A stretch of 31,353 bases of DNA from JAGTVB01 sp964624765 (GCA_964624765.1 CAZUZO010000025.1:1-31353), one strand, 5' to 3'. Shown: positions 6,160-14,921, counted from the stretch's first letter. Program-made: numbers and translations. The notes: generated by a model from the letters alone, not told the origin.

Positions 6160-7737
6160 TCAGTGGCTGGTCCCCGCCGAGCGCGTAATCTTGTTGTAGA
6201 CGTTGTACTTGCCGGAGGGCTTTGTCATCGGGATGCGCTTCACCTCTTGCAAGGTGCGCGCGTCGTACACCACGATGGCCCCCTCCATATCCCAGATGCT
6301 CAGCAGGGCATAACGACCGTCGCGGGTGAACTCGACATGGGCCGCGGTTTTGCCGGGCTCGGGCCGCAAGGTGTCCACGATCTCTAGCGTTTGCTTGTCG
6401 ATGACGTGCACGGCATCCCGATGGGGGCCGAAGAACACATCGACCCAAGCGTAGGGTGTCTGTTCGTGACTGCGCATGAAGAAGCCTGGACCGAGGGTGG
6501 GGATGGTTCGGATTACCTGCCAAGTGCCCAGATCGATGACGCTGACCATCGACGCTTTTAGATTGGGGGTGGCGAGCACCGGTGCGCCTCGGTAATCCCA
6601 AGTGATGCCGGAACCCAGGTGCGGAAGGCCCGGGAGATCGTCGACGGTGGCGATGGGGCGACCGACGATGAGGCTCACCACCTGTGCCCTCGTACCGTCT
6701 CGTGCCGTCCCGATAAGATACCGGTAGTCGGGGGCAAAAAAGAAATCGTCGAGATAGTCGTCCAGTCGGATGCGACGTACTGGAAAGCGGTCGGCGACAG
6801 TCGGCGGCCCTTCGTCCCGATAGTCGTGGACCTGGCCGTGGTAGGGTGGGTTTGGGCCATAAGGGATTTCCCACACCTCGGGCAGATCCTTGAGCGCGGC
6901 CACGAAGCTGCGGCGCGGGCCGGCATCGTAGACGGCACTGACGCGCGAGCTCTTGCCCCTCTCATCCTGCACCGGGATGACTTTGAGGGGCTTTAGGTCT
7001 TCGGCGTCCAGGATCGCCAAGGTATGGGGCAGGTAGTTGCCTACCATCACCCGCTCGCCATCGCTGGAAACGGCTAGGTTGCGGGTGTTGATGCCGGCGC
7101 GAAGCTCCGCTATGAGCTTGAGGCCGTAGAGATCGAACTTGGCTATCCAGCCATCACGGGAAGCCAGGTACACGAATCGCCCATCGGGGGAGAACTTGGG
7201 CCCGCCGTGCAGCGATGGGCGCGACTTGAAACGGTGAACGACTTCGAAACGGTCACCGTCGAGCACCGTGACATGGTGGTCGCCCGCCTCGACCACCACG
7301 AACAAGTTGAGGGGATCCGCTGCGTGGACCGGCCTAGCGACCAGTTGCGGTGGACGCAGATGAACAACCCGGCTCGCCTTCATGGCCTCGATTCCCCAGC
7401 CGGGAAGCTGGGCGAGCGGCGTGTAGATGTAGTCCACGAGGGACTGCATCTGCTGGTCCGTCAGCTGCTCGCCAAAGCCTGGCATCTGGCTCGCCGGCAG
7501 GCCCTCACGCACCGCCCGCAGGGCCTGCGCGGGGGATAGACGCCCAAGATTTTCCGGCAGCAAGGCGGGTCCCAGCCCACCCAGCCGATCGGCCCCGTGG
7601 CAGCGGGCACAGTGCAACCTATAGAGGTCTTCTGGCGCGCCGCGGGCCGTTGGCAATAGCACCGCCAGCCCCAGTGTCAGGCCGACCCCGAGGGGTATCC
7701 ACCGTCCCTTCATCTTATTAGTCACCCAGCTCGGCAT
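6160..7737 (-). CDS. nirN: NirN, cytochrome c plus d1-type propeller protein of heme d1 synthesis
   Basis: This 525-residue periplasmic protein has a signal segment (about 12-33), a c-type heme domain with CARCH (Cys43, Cys46, His47) and Met ligand candidates near residues 80-95. A long beta-propeller similar to the d1 domain of NirS follows, ending KPSGKYNVYNKI. NirN is known to bind dihydro-heme d1 and catalyse its last oxidation to heme d1 before transfer to NirS. It is distinguished from NirS by a different N-terminus and a shorter heme domain, and from NirF by having the heme. It is last in the nir operon, 11 bases after nirJ, with GAGG before the ATG. An internal ATG at 7713 is an alternative start. 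Confidence 0.9.
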   Translation of the reverse strand: MPSWVTNKMKGRWIPLGVGLTLGLAVLLPTARGAPEDLYRLHCARCHGADRLGGLGPALLPENLGRLSPAQALRAVREGLPASQMPGFGEQLTDQQMQSLVDYIYTPLAQLPGWGIEAMKASRVVHLRPPQLVARPVHAADPLNLFVVVEAGDHHVTVLDGDRFEVVHRFKSRPSLHGGPKFSPDGRFVYLASRDGWIAKFDLYGLKLIAELRAGINTRNLAVSSDGERVMVGNYLPHTLAILDAEDLKPLKVIPVQDERGKSSRVSAVYDAGPRRSFVAALKDLPEVWEIPYGPNPPYHGQVHDYRDEGPPTVADRFPVRRIRLDDYLDDFFFAPDYRYLIGTARDGTRAQVVSLIVGRPIATVDDLPGLPHLGSGITWDYRGAPVLATPNLKASMVSVIDLGTWQVIRTIPTLGPGFFMRSHEQTPYAWVDVFFGPHRDAVHVIDKQTLEIVDTLRPEPGKTAAHVEFTRDGRYALLSIWDMEGAIVVYDARTLQEVKRIPMTKPSGKYNVYNKITRSAGTSH

Positions 7738-7748
7738 GGGGCCTCTGC

Positions 7749-8945
7749 TTACCCGGTTTCCTGTAGCGGGGAGCTGGGCGGCAGGTCATTGAGCCGGCTG
7801 CTGGCCGGTAGGCCGATCTCATCATCGGTCAGGTAACAACCCGGATCTTCCGCCCAGATATTCCCGGTGAGCTGGTAGGCGCGCACTCGGGTATTGCCCC
7901 CGCAGATGTTCAGGTACTGACAGCGCGCGCAGCGTCCCTGCACTGGACGCGGTGATCGATTGAGCCCCGCCATGAGCGGATCGGATCGGTCTTGCCAGAT
8001 CGCCGAGAAGGGTCGCTCTCGGACGTTACCAAGGCTGTGGTGACCCCAAAAGGTATCGGGATGGACATGGCCGAGGTTGTCGATGTTGGCGATATTGATC
8101 CCCGATGCGTTGCCTCCCCATGCCACCAGCTTTCGGTACAGGTGGTCGACCTTGTCGGGGAAGCGTCGCTGCACCCAGTGCAGCAGATAGACGCCATCGG
8201 CATCGTTGTTGCCAGTCACATACTCGCCTGGCTGCTGGCTCTTAACTTGTTGCCAACAGTGCTCGAAGAGCCCGTCCATCGCCTGCCGGGTGGTCTGGTG
8301 CACGGCATCGGCGTTGCGGTGTCGGTGACCGCGACCGGCATAGTTGAGGTGTGAGAGATAGAACTTGTCGCCACCGTGGGCGTGCATGAAGGCGAGCACC
8401 TCCGGCAGCTCGGCAGCATTGTCCTCGGTCAGGGTGAACCGCAAGCCGACTTTGATGCCCCGTTCACGACACAGGCGTATGCCGCGCCGGGCGGCCTCGA
8501 AGGCACCCGCCTGGCGGCGAAAGCGGTCGTGGGTGTTGCGCATGCCGTCGATGCTGATGCCCACGTAGTCGTAATTCACCGCCGCGATAGCATCGATATT
8601 GGCTTCATCGATCAGGGTGCCGTTGGAGGATAGACCGACGTAGAAACCCATGGCCTTGGCACGCTGGGAGATGCGAAGCAGATCGGGCCGCAGCAATGGC
8701 TCGCCGCCGGAAAGCACCAACACCGACACACCGAATTGCCTGAGATCCTCCATCACGGCGTCGATCTCGTGTTCGCCAAGCTCCCCCGGGAAGTCTCGAT
8801 CGGCCGAGACGCTGTAGCAATGGCGGCAGGTCAGGTTGCAGCGGCGCACCAGATTCCAGATCACCACCGGTCCCGTCAGCCGCCGTGGGCTCCCGTTCGG
8901 CGTCGGCTGGACAAGTTCCCGCATGAACTGTGAGATCCGGAACAT
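7749..8945 (-). CDS. nirJ: NirJ, radical SAM enzyme of heme d1 synthesis
   Basis: This 398-residue radical SAM protein has the cluster motif CNLTCRHC (Cys36, Cys40, Cys43) followed by SGGEPLLRPD. The C-terminal SPASM-like cysteine region is CARCQYLNICGG, with further Cys near the end (DPGCYLTDDEIG). NirJ acts on didecarboxysiroheme, removing two propionates and giving the oxo-bearing ring positions on the way to heme d1. The start has a good ribosome site, GAGAGG, which lies in the 3' end of nirH, and the two genes are 6 bases apart. The family assignment relies on motifs and on neighbours nirH and nirN. Confidence 0.93.
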   Translation of the reverse strand: MFRISQFMRELVQPTPNGSPRRLTGPVVIWNLVRRCNLTCRHCYSVSADRDFPGELGEHEIDAVMEDLRQFGVSVLVLSGGEPLLRPDLLRISQRAKAMGFYVGLSSNGTLIDEANIDAIAAVNYDYVGISIDGMRNTHDRFRRQAGAFEAARRGIRLCRERGIKVGLRFTLTEDNAAELPEVLAFMHAHGGDKFYLSHLNYAGRGHRHRNADAVHQTTRQAMDGLFEHCWQQVKSQQPGEYVTGNNDADGVYLLHWVQRRFPDKVDHLYRKLVAWGGNASGINIANIDNLGHVHPDTFWGHHSLGNVRERPFSAIWQDRSDPLMAGLNRSPRPVQGRCARCQYLNICGGNTRVRAYQLTGNIWAEDPGCYLTDDEIGLPASSRLNDLPPSSPLQETG

Positions 8946-8951
8946 TTTTAT

Positions 8952-9631
8952 CTACCTCTCAGAAGCGGCGGTCACCGGCTCGGGTCGACGTGGCTCGCGC
9001 AGGCGCAAGCCAGTCTTTTTGAATAGCCGCGTGCTATAGAGCACCTCATGGCCGAGATTGTGGTCTTTGAGCAGCGCCGCGATGGTTTCCACCCTCTGTT
9101 CNNNNNNNNNNNNNNNNNNNNNNNNNNNNNNNNNNNNNNNNNNNNNNNNNNNNNNNNNNNNNNNNNNNNNNNNNNNNNNNNNNNNNNNNNNNNNNNNNNN
9201 NCATGGCCGAGATTGTGGTCTTTGAGCAGCGCCGCGATGGTTTCCACCCTCTGTTCTACCGCGCTGCGGTCTCGATCATGGATCATGGCAAACAGGTTAT
9301 AGGGCCAGTCGGGCAGCTGTCGGGCGCGGTGGTAACAGTGGCTGACGAAACTGAGTGCCCCCACTTGTTGCCCGCAGATGGAAACGCGCTCATCGGGGAT
9401 ATTCCAAACCGACATACCGTTGGCTCGGTAACCGAGGGCGTAGTGATTCGGCACCGCACCGATGCGGCGGATGATACCGAGCGCCAACAGGCGCCTGATC
9501 CGCGTCATCACCTCCTCAGAGGTCAGTCCCACCTCTTCGGCTACCGCCTGATAGGGTTGCGGCACCAGAGGCAGTCCTGCCTGGGTAGCTCGTATGATGG
9601 CACGGTCGTGCTGATCAATGATCCTCTCCAT
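8952..9631 (-). CDS. nirH: NirH-like siroheme decarboxylase subunit, interrupted by N gap
   Basis: The Lrp/AsnC-like HTH half is DRAIIRATQAGLPLVPQPYQ, and the conserved motif SHCYHRARQLPDWPYNLFAM follows. These are features of the NirD/L/G/H group that decarboxylates siroheme to 12,18-didecarboxysiroheme. An ATG at 9631 has GGAGGT upstream and begins 2 bases after the nirG stop. The reading frame is cut by 100 N at 9102-9201. If the 55-bp duplicate flanks are merged, the frame continues DHNLGHEVLYSTRLFKKTG and stops at 8952-8954, giving a protein of about 175 residues, normal for the family. The long upstream frame extension to 9769 is not credible. Confidence 0.82.
9102..9201. other. Assembly gap (100 N) with duplicated 55-bp flanks
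   Basis: Exactly 100 N are present. The 55 bases before it (9047-9101) are identical to the 55 bases after it (9202-9256). This is what two contigs with an unmerged terminal overlap look like. Collapsing the overlap restores the nirH frame. Confidence 0.93.
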
Positions 9632-9633
9632 CT

Positions 9634-10077
9634 TTAGACCTCCAAGCGCAAGCCTAGAAAGTACTCCTCGCGCTTTGGGAACGGGTAGACCTTGAGACCG
9701 GTGAGGGATTCCATCTCTGCGACGATCACCGGTACTCGCTCTGGATGTTCGGTGGCGATCACGAACCACAGGTTCAGATCATGGTCCCTGGCATAGTTGT
9801 GGGCGACCTCGGGAAATCGGTTCACCAAGGCCGCGATGCGTTCCAGGTCGGCTGTCGGCACCCGCATGGCGGCCAACAACAGCGCACCACCGAGGCGTTC
9901 GGCATGGTAGAGGGGCCCGAAGCGACTCAGAAAACCCACCCTTAGCAACGCTTCTAGGCGTTCGATGAGGATCCCTTCGCTGGTGCCAAGGCGTGCGGCG
10001 ACCACCGCGAACGGTCGCTCGCAGACGGGGAACCCGTCCTGTAGGGTGTTCAAGATGGCGCGGTCCAGGGTATCCAT
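9634..10077 (-). CDS. nirG: NirG-like siroheme decarboxylase subunit
   Basis: This 147-residue protein has an AsnC-like winged-helix N-terminus (LDRAILNTLQDGFPVCERPF) and the decarboxylase motif HNYARDHDLNLWFVIA, ending in FPKREEYFLGLRLEV. The HNY...H..NLWFV signature places it with NirD/NirG (first-half type), complementary to the NirL/NirH type encoded by the next gene. The pair is expected to form a heterodimer with NirH that decarboxylates siroheme. The 176-bp gap upstream to nirDL holds repeat C copy 1, which may separate the gene from the rest of the operon. Confidence 0.85.
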   Translation of the reverse strand: MDTLDRAILNTLQDGFPVCERPFAVVAARLGTSEGILIERLEALLRVGFLSRFGPLYHAERLGGALLLAAMRVPTADLERIAALVNRFPEVAHNYARDHDLNLWFVIATEHPERVPVIVAEMESLTGLKVYPFPKREEYFLGLRLEV

Positions 10078-10138
10078 GGCCAGTTTCCAGTGTATTGAGG
10101 GGCCGGTTTGCCGGGTGTCGAAGGGCTCGTAGGGCCTT

Positions 10139-10237
10139 GGTCATCGTTTTGTCAGGGTTGCTCTGGAGCATACCGTTCACGCCCAAGCTTTCGGCTGCCC
10201 CAAGGGCAAAGGTCATCCAGCTGCCGAAACGATGACC
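10139..10237 (+). repeat. Interspersed repeat family C, copy 1 (short form)
   Basis: Ends are inverted: GGTCATCGTTTTGTCAG and CTGCCGAAACGATGACC. The right half, TCGGCTGCCCCAAGGGCAAA then GGTCATC, is shared with copies at 14990-15187 and 21649-21881. This short copy lacks the inner hairpin (family D) found in the other two. It lies between nirDL and nirG. Confidence 0.82.
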
Positions 10238-10253
10238 AACGCCGCTCGTGGTA

Positions 10254-11294
10254 TCACGCTGCGGCGGTCTGCCCCTTGTTTTGCGCAGGCACATACAACG
10301 CCCCGCGCTGTTTGAAACGGCGGCGGCTGAACAGCACCGTATAGGGGATGTCGGGGGCTTGACAGCGCTGCCTGAGCTCTTGTACTTGGCGCATAACGGT
10401 TGCCCGCTCGCACCCATGGATCATGCAATACAGGTTATAGGGCCAACCCGGAAGCGCCCTGGCTCGGCGGTAGCAGAGGGTGACGAAATCGTGTCGGGCA
10501 AAATCCTGTCCTAACCGATCGACTTTGTCATCGCTGACATCCCACACCACCATGGCATTGGCGCGGTATCCGAGTTCACGGTGGCGCACCACCACCCCGA
10601 AGCGGCGGATGACCTGGGTGCTCAACAGCTGCGCGATGCCTTCGATGACTTCTTCTTCACTGAGGCCGACAGCATGGCCAGCGGCAGCATAGGGCCGCGG
10701 AACGAGCGGCAGCCCCTCCTGGATGGCGGCGATCAGCAACGGGTTCGGTCTATGCCGTCCGACCGCGACGGCTACTCGCGGGTGCGAGGCGTCTCGCCTG
10801 GCGTCGCTCGATGGACCGTGCCCCGGCTTTGTCCTGCACTCATGTGCTACGGCTGGCAACCGAAACCCCAGATCGATGCGATACTGCTTTAGCATCGGGA
10901 AGGACCAGATCGTCAGGCCGGTCTGCTGTTGGATCTCCGACAGAATGGCCTGCAACGCCTGCGAGGTCGAGGCATTCAAAACAAACCACAGGTTCAAGCG
11001 GTGTTCGCGCTCGTAGTTATGATTGACCGCCGGATAGGCGCTCACCTGATCGGCGACTTCGGTGAGTCGGCTTGGTGGTACCGCCAGCGCGGCGAGAGTG
11101 CTGGCACCGAGGGTGTGCGGACGAAAGACCGGTCCCACACGGCTGACCGCGCCCTGCTCCTGGAGGCGGCGTAGCCGCTGGATGACCACTGCCTCCACGG
11201 TGCCCAGTTGCTGCGCCATCGCGGAAAAAGGCCGCGGCGACAACGGAAAATCGCGTTGAAAGTCGTTGAGCAAACCCTGCTCGAGCCCATGCAT
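10254..11294 (-). CDS. nirDL: NirDL, fused siroheme decarboxylase
   Basis: This 346-residue protein has two AsnC-like halves. The first (residues 1 to about 150) carries NHNYEREHRLNLWFVL, the NirD type. The second (about 185 onward) carries LCYRRARALPGWPYNLYCM, the NirL type. Fused NirDL proteins are known and make the complete siroheme decarboxylase. The start is placed at 11294, 5 bases after the nirF stop. The upstream frame to 11414 lies inside nirF and is a shadow. With NirG and NirH there are two decarboxylase sets, as in other nir operons. The linker (about 150-185) is rich in Arg, His and Pro. Confidence 0.9.
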   Translation of the reverse strand: MHGLEQGLLNDFQRDFPLSPRPFSAMAQQLGTVEAVVIQRLRRLQEQGAVSRVGPVFRPHTLGASTLAALAVPPSRLTEVADQVSAYPAVNHNYEREHRLNLWFVLNASTSQALQAILSEIQQQTGLTIWSFPMLKQYRIDLGFRLPAVAHECRTKPGHGPSSDARRDASHPRVAVAVGRHRPNPLLIAAIQEGLPLVPRPYAAAGHAVGLSEEEVIEGIAQLLSTQVIRRFGVVVRHRELGYRANAMVVWDVSDDKVDRLGQDFARHDFVTLCYRRARALPGWPYNLYCMIHGCERATVMRQVQELRQRCQAPDIPYTVLFSRRRFKQRGALYVPAQNKGQTAAA

Positions 11295-11298
11295 GGGA

Positions 11299-12459
11299 TT
11301 AGAGTCCAAGGCGTTGGGCTCGGGCCGAAAAAAAGATCCCGCTCGGTTTTTGCGCCGGGAGACTGGCCAAACGCTGGAACGATGCGGTGTCATAGATGTC
11401 GACCCGATCCTCATCGCGCAACGATATCCAGACCGCTTCGCCTCGGGGCGTGAATTCCATATGCAGCACTCCCCTGCCGGGCTTCAGCGTTTTTGCGATG
11501 TGGAGATCGGGCACGGCGATCACCTGCACCGTGTCATGGTGTGGAAAGGCGAAGTTGACCCACACGGTACGGCCGTCGGGGCAAGCCATGGTGAATACCG
11601 GCTGACCGGCAACCGGTAGGCGCTCGGCCACCTGCCATGCGCCCATGTCGACCACCAGCACCTCGTGCTCGCCCATCGCCGGCACGAAGGCGTGCTGGCC
11701 GGCTATCGCCCAACCCTCCAGGTGAGGCATCTTGTACACCGGAAGGGGCTCTGCACCGCGACGATAATCGGTCAGGATCCGCCGCACCCCGCGTTCGGGA
11801 TACCACAGATCCAGGAGCGCGAACCCGTCTTCGCCAAACAGGCCGGCGATGTAGTAGCGCCCATCCGGAGTCAGCAAGGCATCATAGGGCTGCTGGCCGA
11901 TGCGTGGAAACTTGCGGATGTCGGGGTGGTCTCGATCGTTCATATTCACCACCCAGATCTCCCCAGCGTCGTACAGGCTGTAGACGAACAGATGGCCCGG
12001 CGCATCCACCAGGCCCACCACCCGCGAACGCGCTCCCGCGACAACCGCTGGGATATCGGCTACCGGGGCAAGGGTTTTGGCGTCGAACACCTTGATCCCG
12101 CCCGGTTCATAGTTGGAGACGGCCACCAAGGTGCCGTCCTGGGAGATGGCACCACCGATGCTATTGCCGGCCTGCATCACCCGCCTGTCGATGCGTGCCC
12201 GCAGCAGGTCGACCTTGGTCAGGCCGCCGTCGCGCCCGAAAACGTACCCATAGCGGCCGTCTCGCGAATAGACCGCCGAGGCGTGGGAGAGATCCCCCAA
12301 CCCTTTCACCGCCGCAAGCTGGGTGCGGTGGGTGGTTTCCACCACCAAGACGCTGCCTGCGGCCCGTTCCACCACCAGCCCGAGGTCGCCGGTGCCCCGC
12401 AGCCCCGCGCAGCCGAACAGCACACCCGCCAACAGCAACCCGCTGGAGATGCGACGCAT
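11299..12459 (-). CDS. nirF: NirF, heme d1 synthesis propeller lipoprotein
   Basis: This 386-residue protein shares the d1-type eight-bladed propeller fold but has no heme c motif. It has a lipoprotein signal: MRR start, hydrophobic stretch, and lipobox LFGC with Cys17. NirF is known as a periplasmic, often lipid-anchored, factor that acts late in heme d1 formation. The start at 12459 has the ribosome site AGAAGGG close by. A longer frame running up to 12579 overlaps nirC and lacks any signal. It follows nirC and precedes nirDL. Confidence 0.92.
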   Translation of the reverse strand: MRRISSGLLLAGVLFGCAGLRGTGDLGLVVERAAGSVLVVETTHRTQLAAVKGLGDLSHASAVYSRDGRYGYVFGRDGGLTKVDLLRARIDRRVMQAGNSIGGAISQDGTLVAVSNYEPGGIKVFDAKTLAPVADIPAVVAGARSRVVGLVDAPGHLFVYSLYDAGEIWVVNMNDRDHPDIRKFPRIGQQPYDALLTPDGRYYIAGLFGEDGFALLDLWYPERGVRRILTDYRRGAEPLPVYKMPHLEGWAIAGQHAFVPAMGEHEVLVVDMGAWQVAERLPVAGQPVFTMACPDGRTVWVNFAFPHHDTVQVIAVPDLHIAKTLKPGRGVLHMEFTPRGEAVWISLRDEDRVDIYDTASFQRLASLPAQKPSGIFFSARAQRLGL

Positions 12460-12478
12460 GGGTCCCTTCTGGCGCCCT

Positions 12479-12916
12479 TCACTTGCCATCTGCGAGCCCT
12501 GCCTTGAGTTGTTTGACCAGCCATGCCGTTTCCGGTGGCGCCAGGATCCCCCGCCAGGGTGGCATGGGTGTCCCGGCACGGCCGAGGAGAATAGTCTGCT
12601 CGAGCAGGGGTGTGGGCTTGCCGTCGAGGGCCGCCACGGTCAACGGCGGGCCGAGGCCACCGGTAAGCTGCAACCCATGGCAGGCTCCGCAGTCGTGTCG
12701 AAGGAGATACAGGATCTCCGACTGCCGTTTCCCAGGCACTTCTCCTTCAGCGCAGAGGGACACGGGCGCCGCGAGGCTTAGCATCGCCAATAGCGGCACC
12801 ATGGGCGCTCGGCGAGCGCGGCCACGGCCAGCGCCGAGTTCCGTTGGTTGGCTCGCAAGCATTGGCAAGGGCTGGAACTCCACTTGTGCGCCTGGAGCGG
12901 ATGAATCCCGCTCCAT
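12479..12916 (-). CDS. nirC: NirC-like monoheme cytochrome c
   Basis: A short c-type cytochrome with CGACH (in LLRHDCGACHGLQLTGG) and a Met ligand candidate in GTPMPPWRG, close to NirC, which supplies electrons to NirS or to NirN-type proteins in the periplasm. The start at 12916 has GAAGG 7 bases upstream and gives 145 residues. An internal ATG at 12802 gives a cleaner signal peptide (MVPLLAMLSLAAPVSLCA) and about 108 residues. The frame is also open upstream to 13057, entirely through repeat B, which adds 47 foreign residues; that part is unlikely to be native. The repeat separates this gene from nirS. Confidence 0.8.
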   Translation of the reverse strand: MERDSSAPGAQVEFQPLPMLASQPTELGAGRGRARRAPMVPLLAMLSLAAPVSLCAEGEVPGKRQSEILYLLRHDCGACHGLQLTGGLGPPLTVAALDGKPTPLLEQTILLGRAGTPMPPWRGILAPPETAWLVKQLKAGLADGK

Positions 12917-12928
12917 GGCGTTGCCTTC

Positions 12929-13073
12929 AGAAGCTGTTTTAGAAACTACTGCGCTGGCCTGAGCTGCGTTGCACAGTGGCTCAGAATCCTCATGTACTCG
13001 TTTGTACACTCCGGTTCGTCGCCGCCGTGCGCCTTGCTCTGCCGGCGCTCGCGACATTTCTAAAACCGCTTCT
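12929..13073 (-). repeat. MITE-like element, repeat family B, copy 1
   Basis: This 145-bp element has ends AGAAGCTGTTTTAGAAA and TTTCTAAAACCGCTTCT as terminal inverted repeats. It is about 90 percent identical by eye to the copy at 28961-29105 in opposite orientation on the + strand. The minus strand has an ATG near the left end (AAATGTCGCGAGCGCC) and an open frame across the element. It lies 9 bases downstream of the nirS stop. Flanking triplets are TCA and TCC, so a target duplication is not clear. Confidence 0.88.
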
Positions 13074-13082
13074 CCGGGTCGA

Positions 13083-14819
13083 TCAGTAGACGTCGTTCAC
13101 CGTGTTATACACGTTGAACTTGCCGGTCGGGGTGACCAGCCGCTCGTCTTTGATGACGTGCTTGAGGGTGCGCGTCTTGTCATCGACGACGACGATGGCG
13201 GATTCTTCATCCTTGCCGCTCCACACGGAGAACCAAACCTCATCGCCATCCTTGTTGTACTCAGGCTGGACCACCCGCTTGGGGCCTTTGCCGAGGCCGG
13301 CCCATTCGGCGATGGGTACCACCTCATAACCCTTGTCGGGATCGTTCACGTCGAACACCGCCACGCTCTGGCTGATCTTTTCGTCGGGGTTGAGGGCGGT
13401 GTCGACCCAAAGGTTTCGCGACTTCGGATGGGTCTTGACGAACAGCGATCCACCCCCCTGACCCTTCAGATTGCGCACCACTTTCCAGGCATGCGCCTCG
13501 TGCTGCACCGGATCGGTACCGATGAACGCGACGTTCTCGTTACCGAGGCAGCTGGTGATCCACACCGGGCCATACTTCGGATCGACGATGTTGGCGCCGC
13601 GCCCCGGATGGGGGATCTTTTCGACGTCTACCAGCGCCACCAGCTTTTGCTCCATGGAGTCGACCACGGCGATCTTGTCGGAGGTGTTGGCGGCGGTGAG
13701 GAAATAACGCCGCGAGGCATCCCAGCCTCCATCGTGCAAGAACCGCGCAGCCCCGATGGTGGTGATCTTGAGATTATCGATGTCTTGGTAGTTCACTAAC
13801 AGGATCTGGCCGGTTTCCTTGACGTTGACGATGAACTCCGGATGCTGATGGGAGGCCACGATGGCGGCCACGCGCGGCTCTGGATGATACTCCTGGGTGT
13901 CCACCGTCATCCCGCGGGTGGAGACGATCTTCAAGGGCTCCAGGGTGTCTCCCTCCATGATCACGAACTGCGGCGGCCAGTAGGTGCCGGCGATGGCATA
14001 TCGGTCCTCGTACCCCTTGTATTTGGACGTCTCCACGGAGCGCGCTTCCAGCCCGACCTTGATGACGGCCACGGTTTTCGGCTCTTTCATCCACAGATCG
14101 ATCAAGTTCACCTGCGCATCGCGACCGATGACGTAGAGATACCGGCCCGAGGATGACAGGCGGGAGATGTGCACCGCGTACCCGGTCGGAACGATGCTGA
14201 CGATCTCCTTGGTATCCCCGTCGATGAGCGCGATCTGACCCGTATCCCGGAGGGTGACGGAGAACACGTTATCGACATTGAACTCGCTCATTTTCTGAGT
14301 CGGTCGATCCGCCACCGGCACCCGTACTTCCCAGGCCGCTTTCATTTCATCGAGGCCATATTCCGGGGGTTCCGGTGCCTGGTGCTGGAGGAAGCGCGCC
14401 ATGATGTCCACATCTTGTTCGCTCAGGTCACCCGACGTGCCCCAATTGGGCATGCCCGCTGGGGATCCGTAGTTGATGAACACCTTGAGGTAGTCGGTGC
14501 CCCGCGGTTGGGTAATGTCGGGTGTCAGGGGCTTACCGGTGGCGCCCTTGCGCAACACGCCGTGACAGCCGGCGCAGCGCTCGAAGTAGACTTGCTTGGC
14601 CCGCTCGAACTCCGATGCGCTGAGAGCCGGCGCCCCGGGACTCACGATATCCCTCGCTTCGCCCGGCTTGATGGGGACCGGTGCGCCCTTGTAGCGCAGC
14701 TCCTCCTGTGGTGTCGATGGGTGTTCGCTCGGCGTGGTCGCCGCGACGATCCCTGAAGTGAGGGGTAGGGCGGTCATACTCAGCAAGCCGACGGCTAACC
14801 AGGATGTGCTGCTTTTCAT
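13083..14819 (-). CDS. nirS: NirS, cytochrome cd1 nitrite reductase
   Basis: This 578-residue periplasmic enzyme reduces nitrite to NO. It has a signal peptide (1 to about 27), a heme c domain with CAGCH (Cys82, Cys85, His86), then the d1 propeller. The active-site histidines are seen in SHQHPEF (His326) and FLHDGGWD (His362). The C-terminus ends TPTGKFNVYNTVNDVY, highly typical of NirS. Length is normal. It is first in the operon and preceded by a regulator palindrome about 89 bases upstream of its ATG. The ribosome site is GGGAGGAGAAG before ATG 14819. Confidence 0.98.
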   Translation of the reverse strand: MKSSTSWLAVGLLSMTALPLTSGIVAATTPSEHPSTPQEELRYKGAPVPIKPGEARDIVSPGAPALSASEFERAKQVYFERCAGCHGVLRKGATGKPLTPDITQPRGTDYLKVFINYGSPAGMPNWGTSGDLSEQDVDIMARFLQHQAPEPPEYGLDEMKAAWEVRVPVADRPTQKMSEFNVDNVFSVTLRDTGQIALIDGDTKEIVSIVPTGYAVHISRLSSSGRYLYVIGRDAQVNLIDLWMKEPKTVAVIKVGLEARSVETSKYKGYEDRYAIAGTYWPPQFVIMEGDTLEPLKIVSTRGMTVDTQEYHPEPRVAAIVASHQHPEFIVNVKETGQILLVNYQDIDNLKITTIGAARFLHDGGWDASRRYFLTAANTSDKIAVVDSMEQKLVALVDVEKIPHPGRGANIVDPKYGPVWITSCLGNENVAFIGTDPVQHEAHAWKVVRNLKGQGGGSLFVKTHPKSRNLWVDTALNPDEKISQSVAVFDVNDPDKGYEVVPIAEWAGLGKGPKRVVQPEYNKDGDEVWFSVWSGKDEESAIVVVDDKTRTLKHVIKDERLVTPTGKFNVYNTVNDVY

Positions 14820-14907
14820 GGGTCTTCTCCTCCCGCGATCGATCGAATCTCCCCCCTCGCGAGGGTATGCTCGCGTTACCTTTTAGCCCCTCCACAACCG
14901 CCTTGCC

Positions 14908-14921
14908 TTGACCTAGGTCAA
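14908..14921 (-). promoter_or_regulatory. FNR/Dnr/NnrR-type operator upstream of nirS
   Basis: TTGACCTAGGTCAA is a perfect 14-bp palindrome with the TTGAC-N4-GTCAA form of CRP/FNR-family nitrogen-oxide or oxygen regulators. Its near edge is 88 bases from the nirS ATG. Three similar sites precede nirI, norC and nosZ. Confidence 0.8.

Noticed and set aside
8972..9769. 265-residue frame through the N gap
   Set aside because: After the gap the frame is wrong (no family motif); merging the duplicate flanks gives the real frame ending at 8952. The upstream extension past 9631 lies inside nirG.
12479..13057. nirC with an N-terminal extension from 13057
   Set aside because: The first 43 residues are encoded by repeat B and recur in front of nosD, so they are not part of the cytochrome by descent, although they could be translated.
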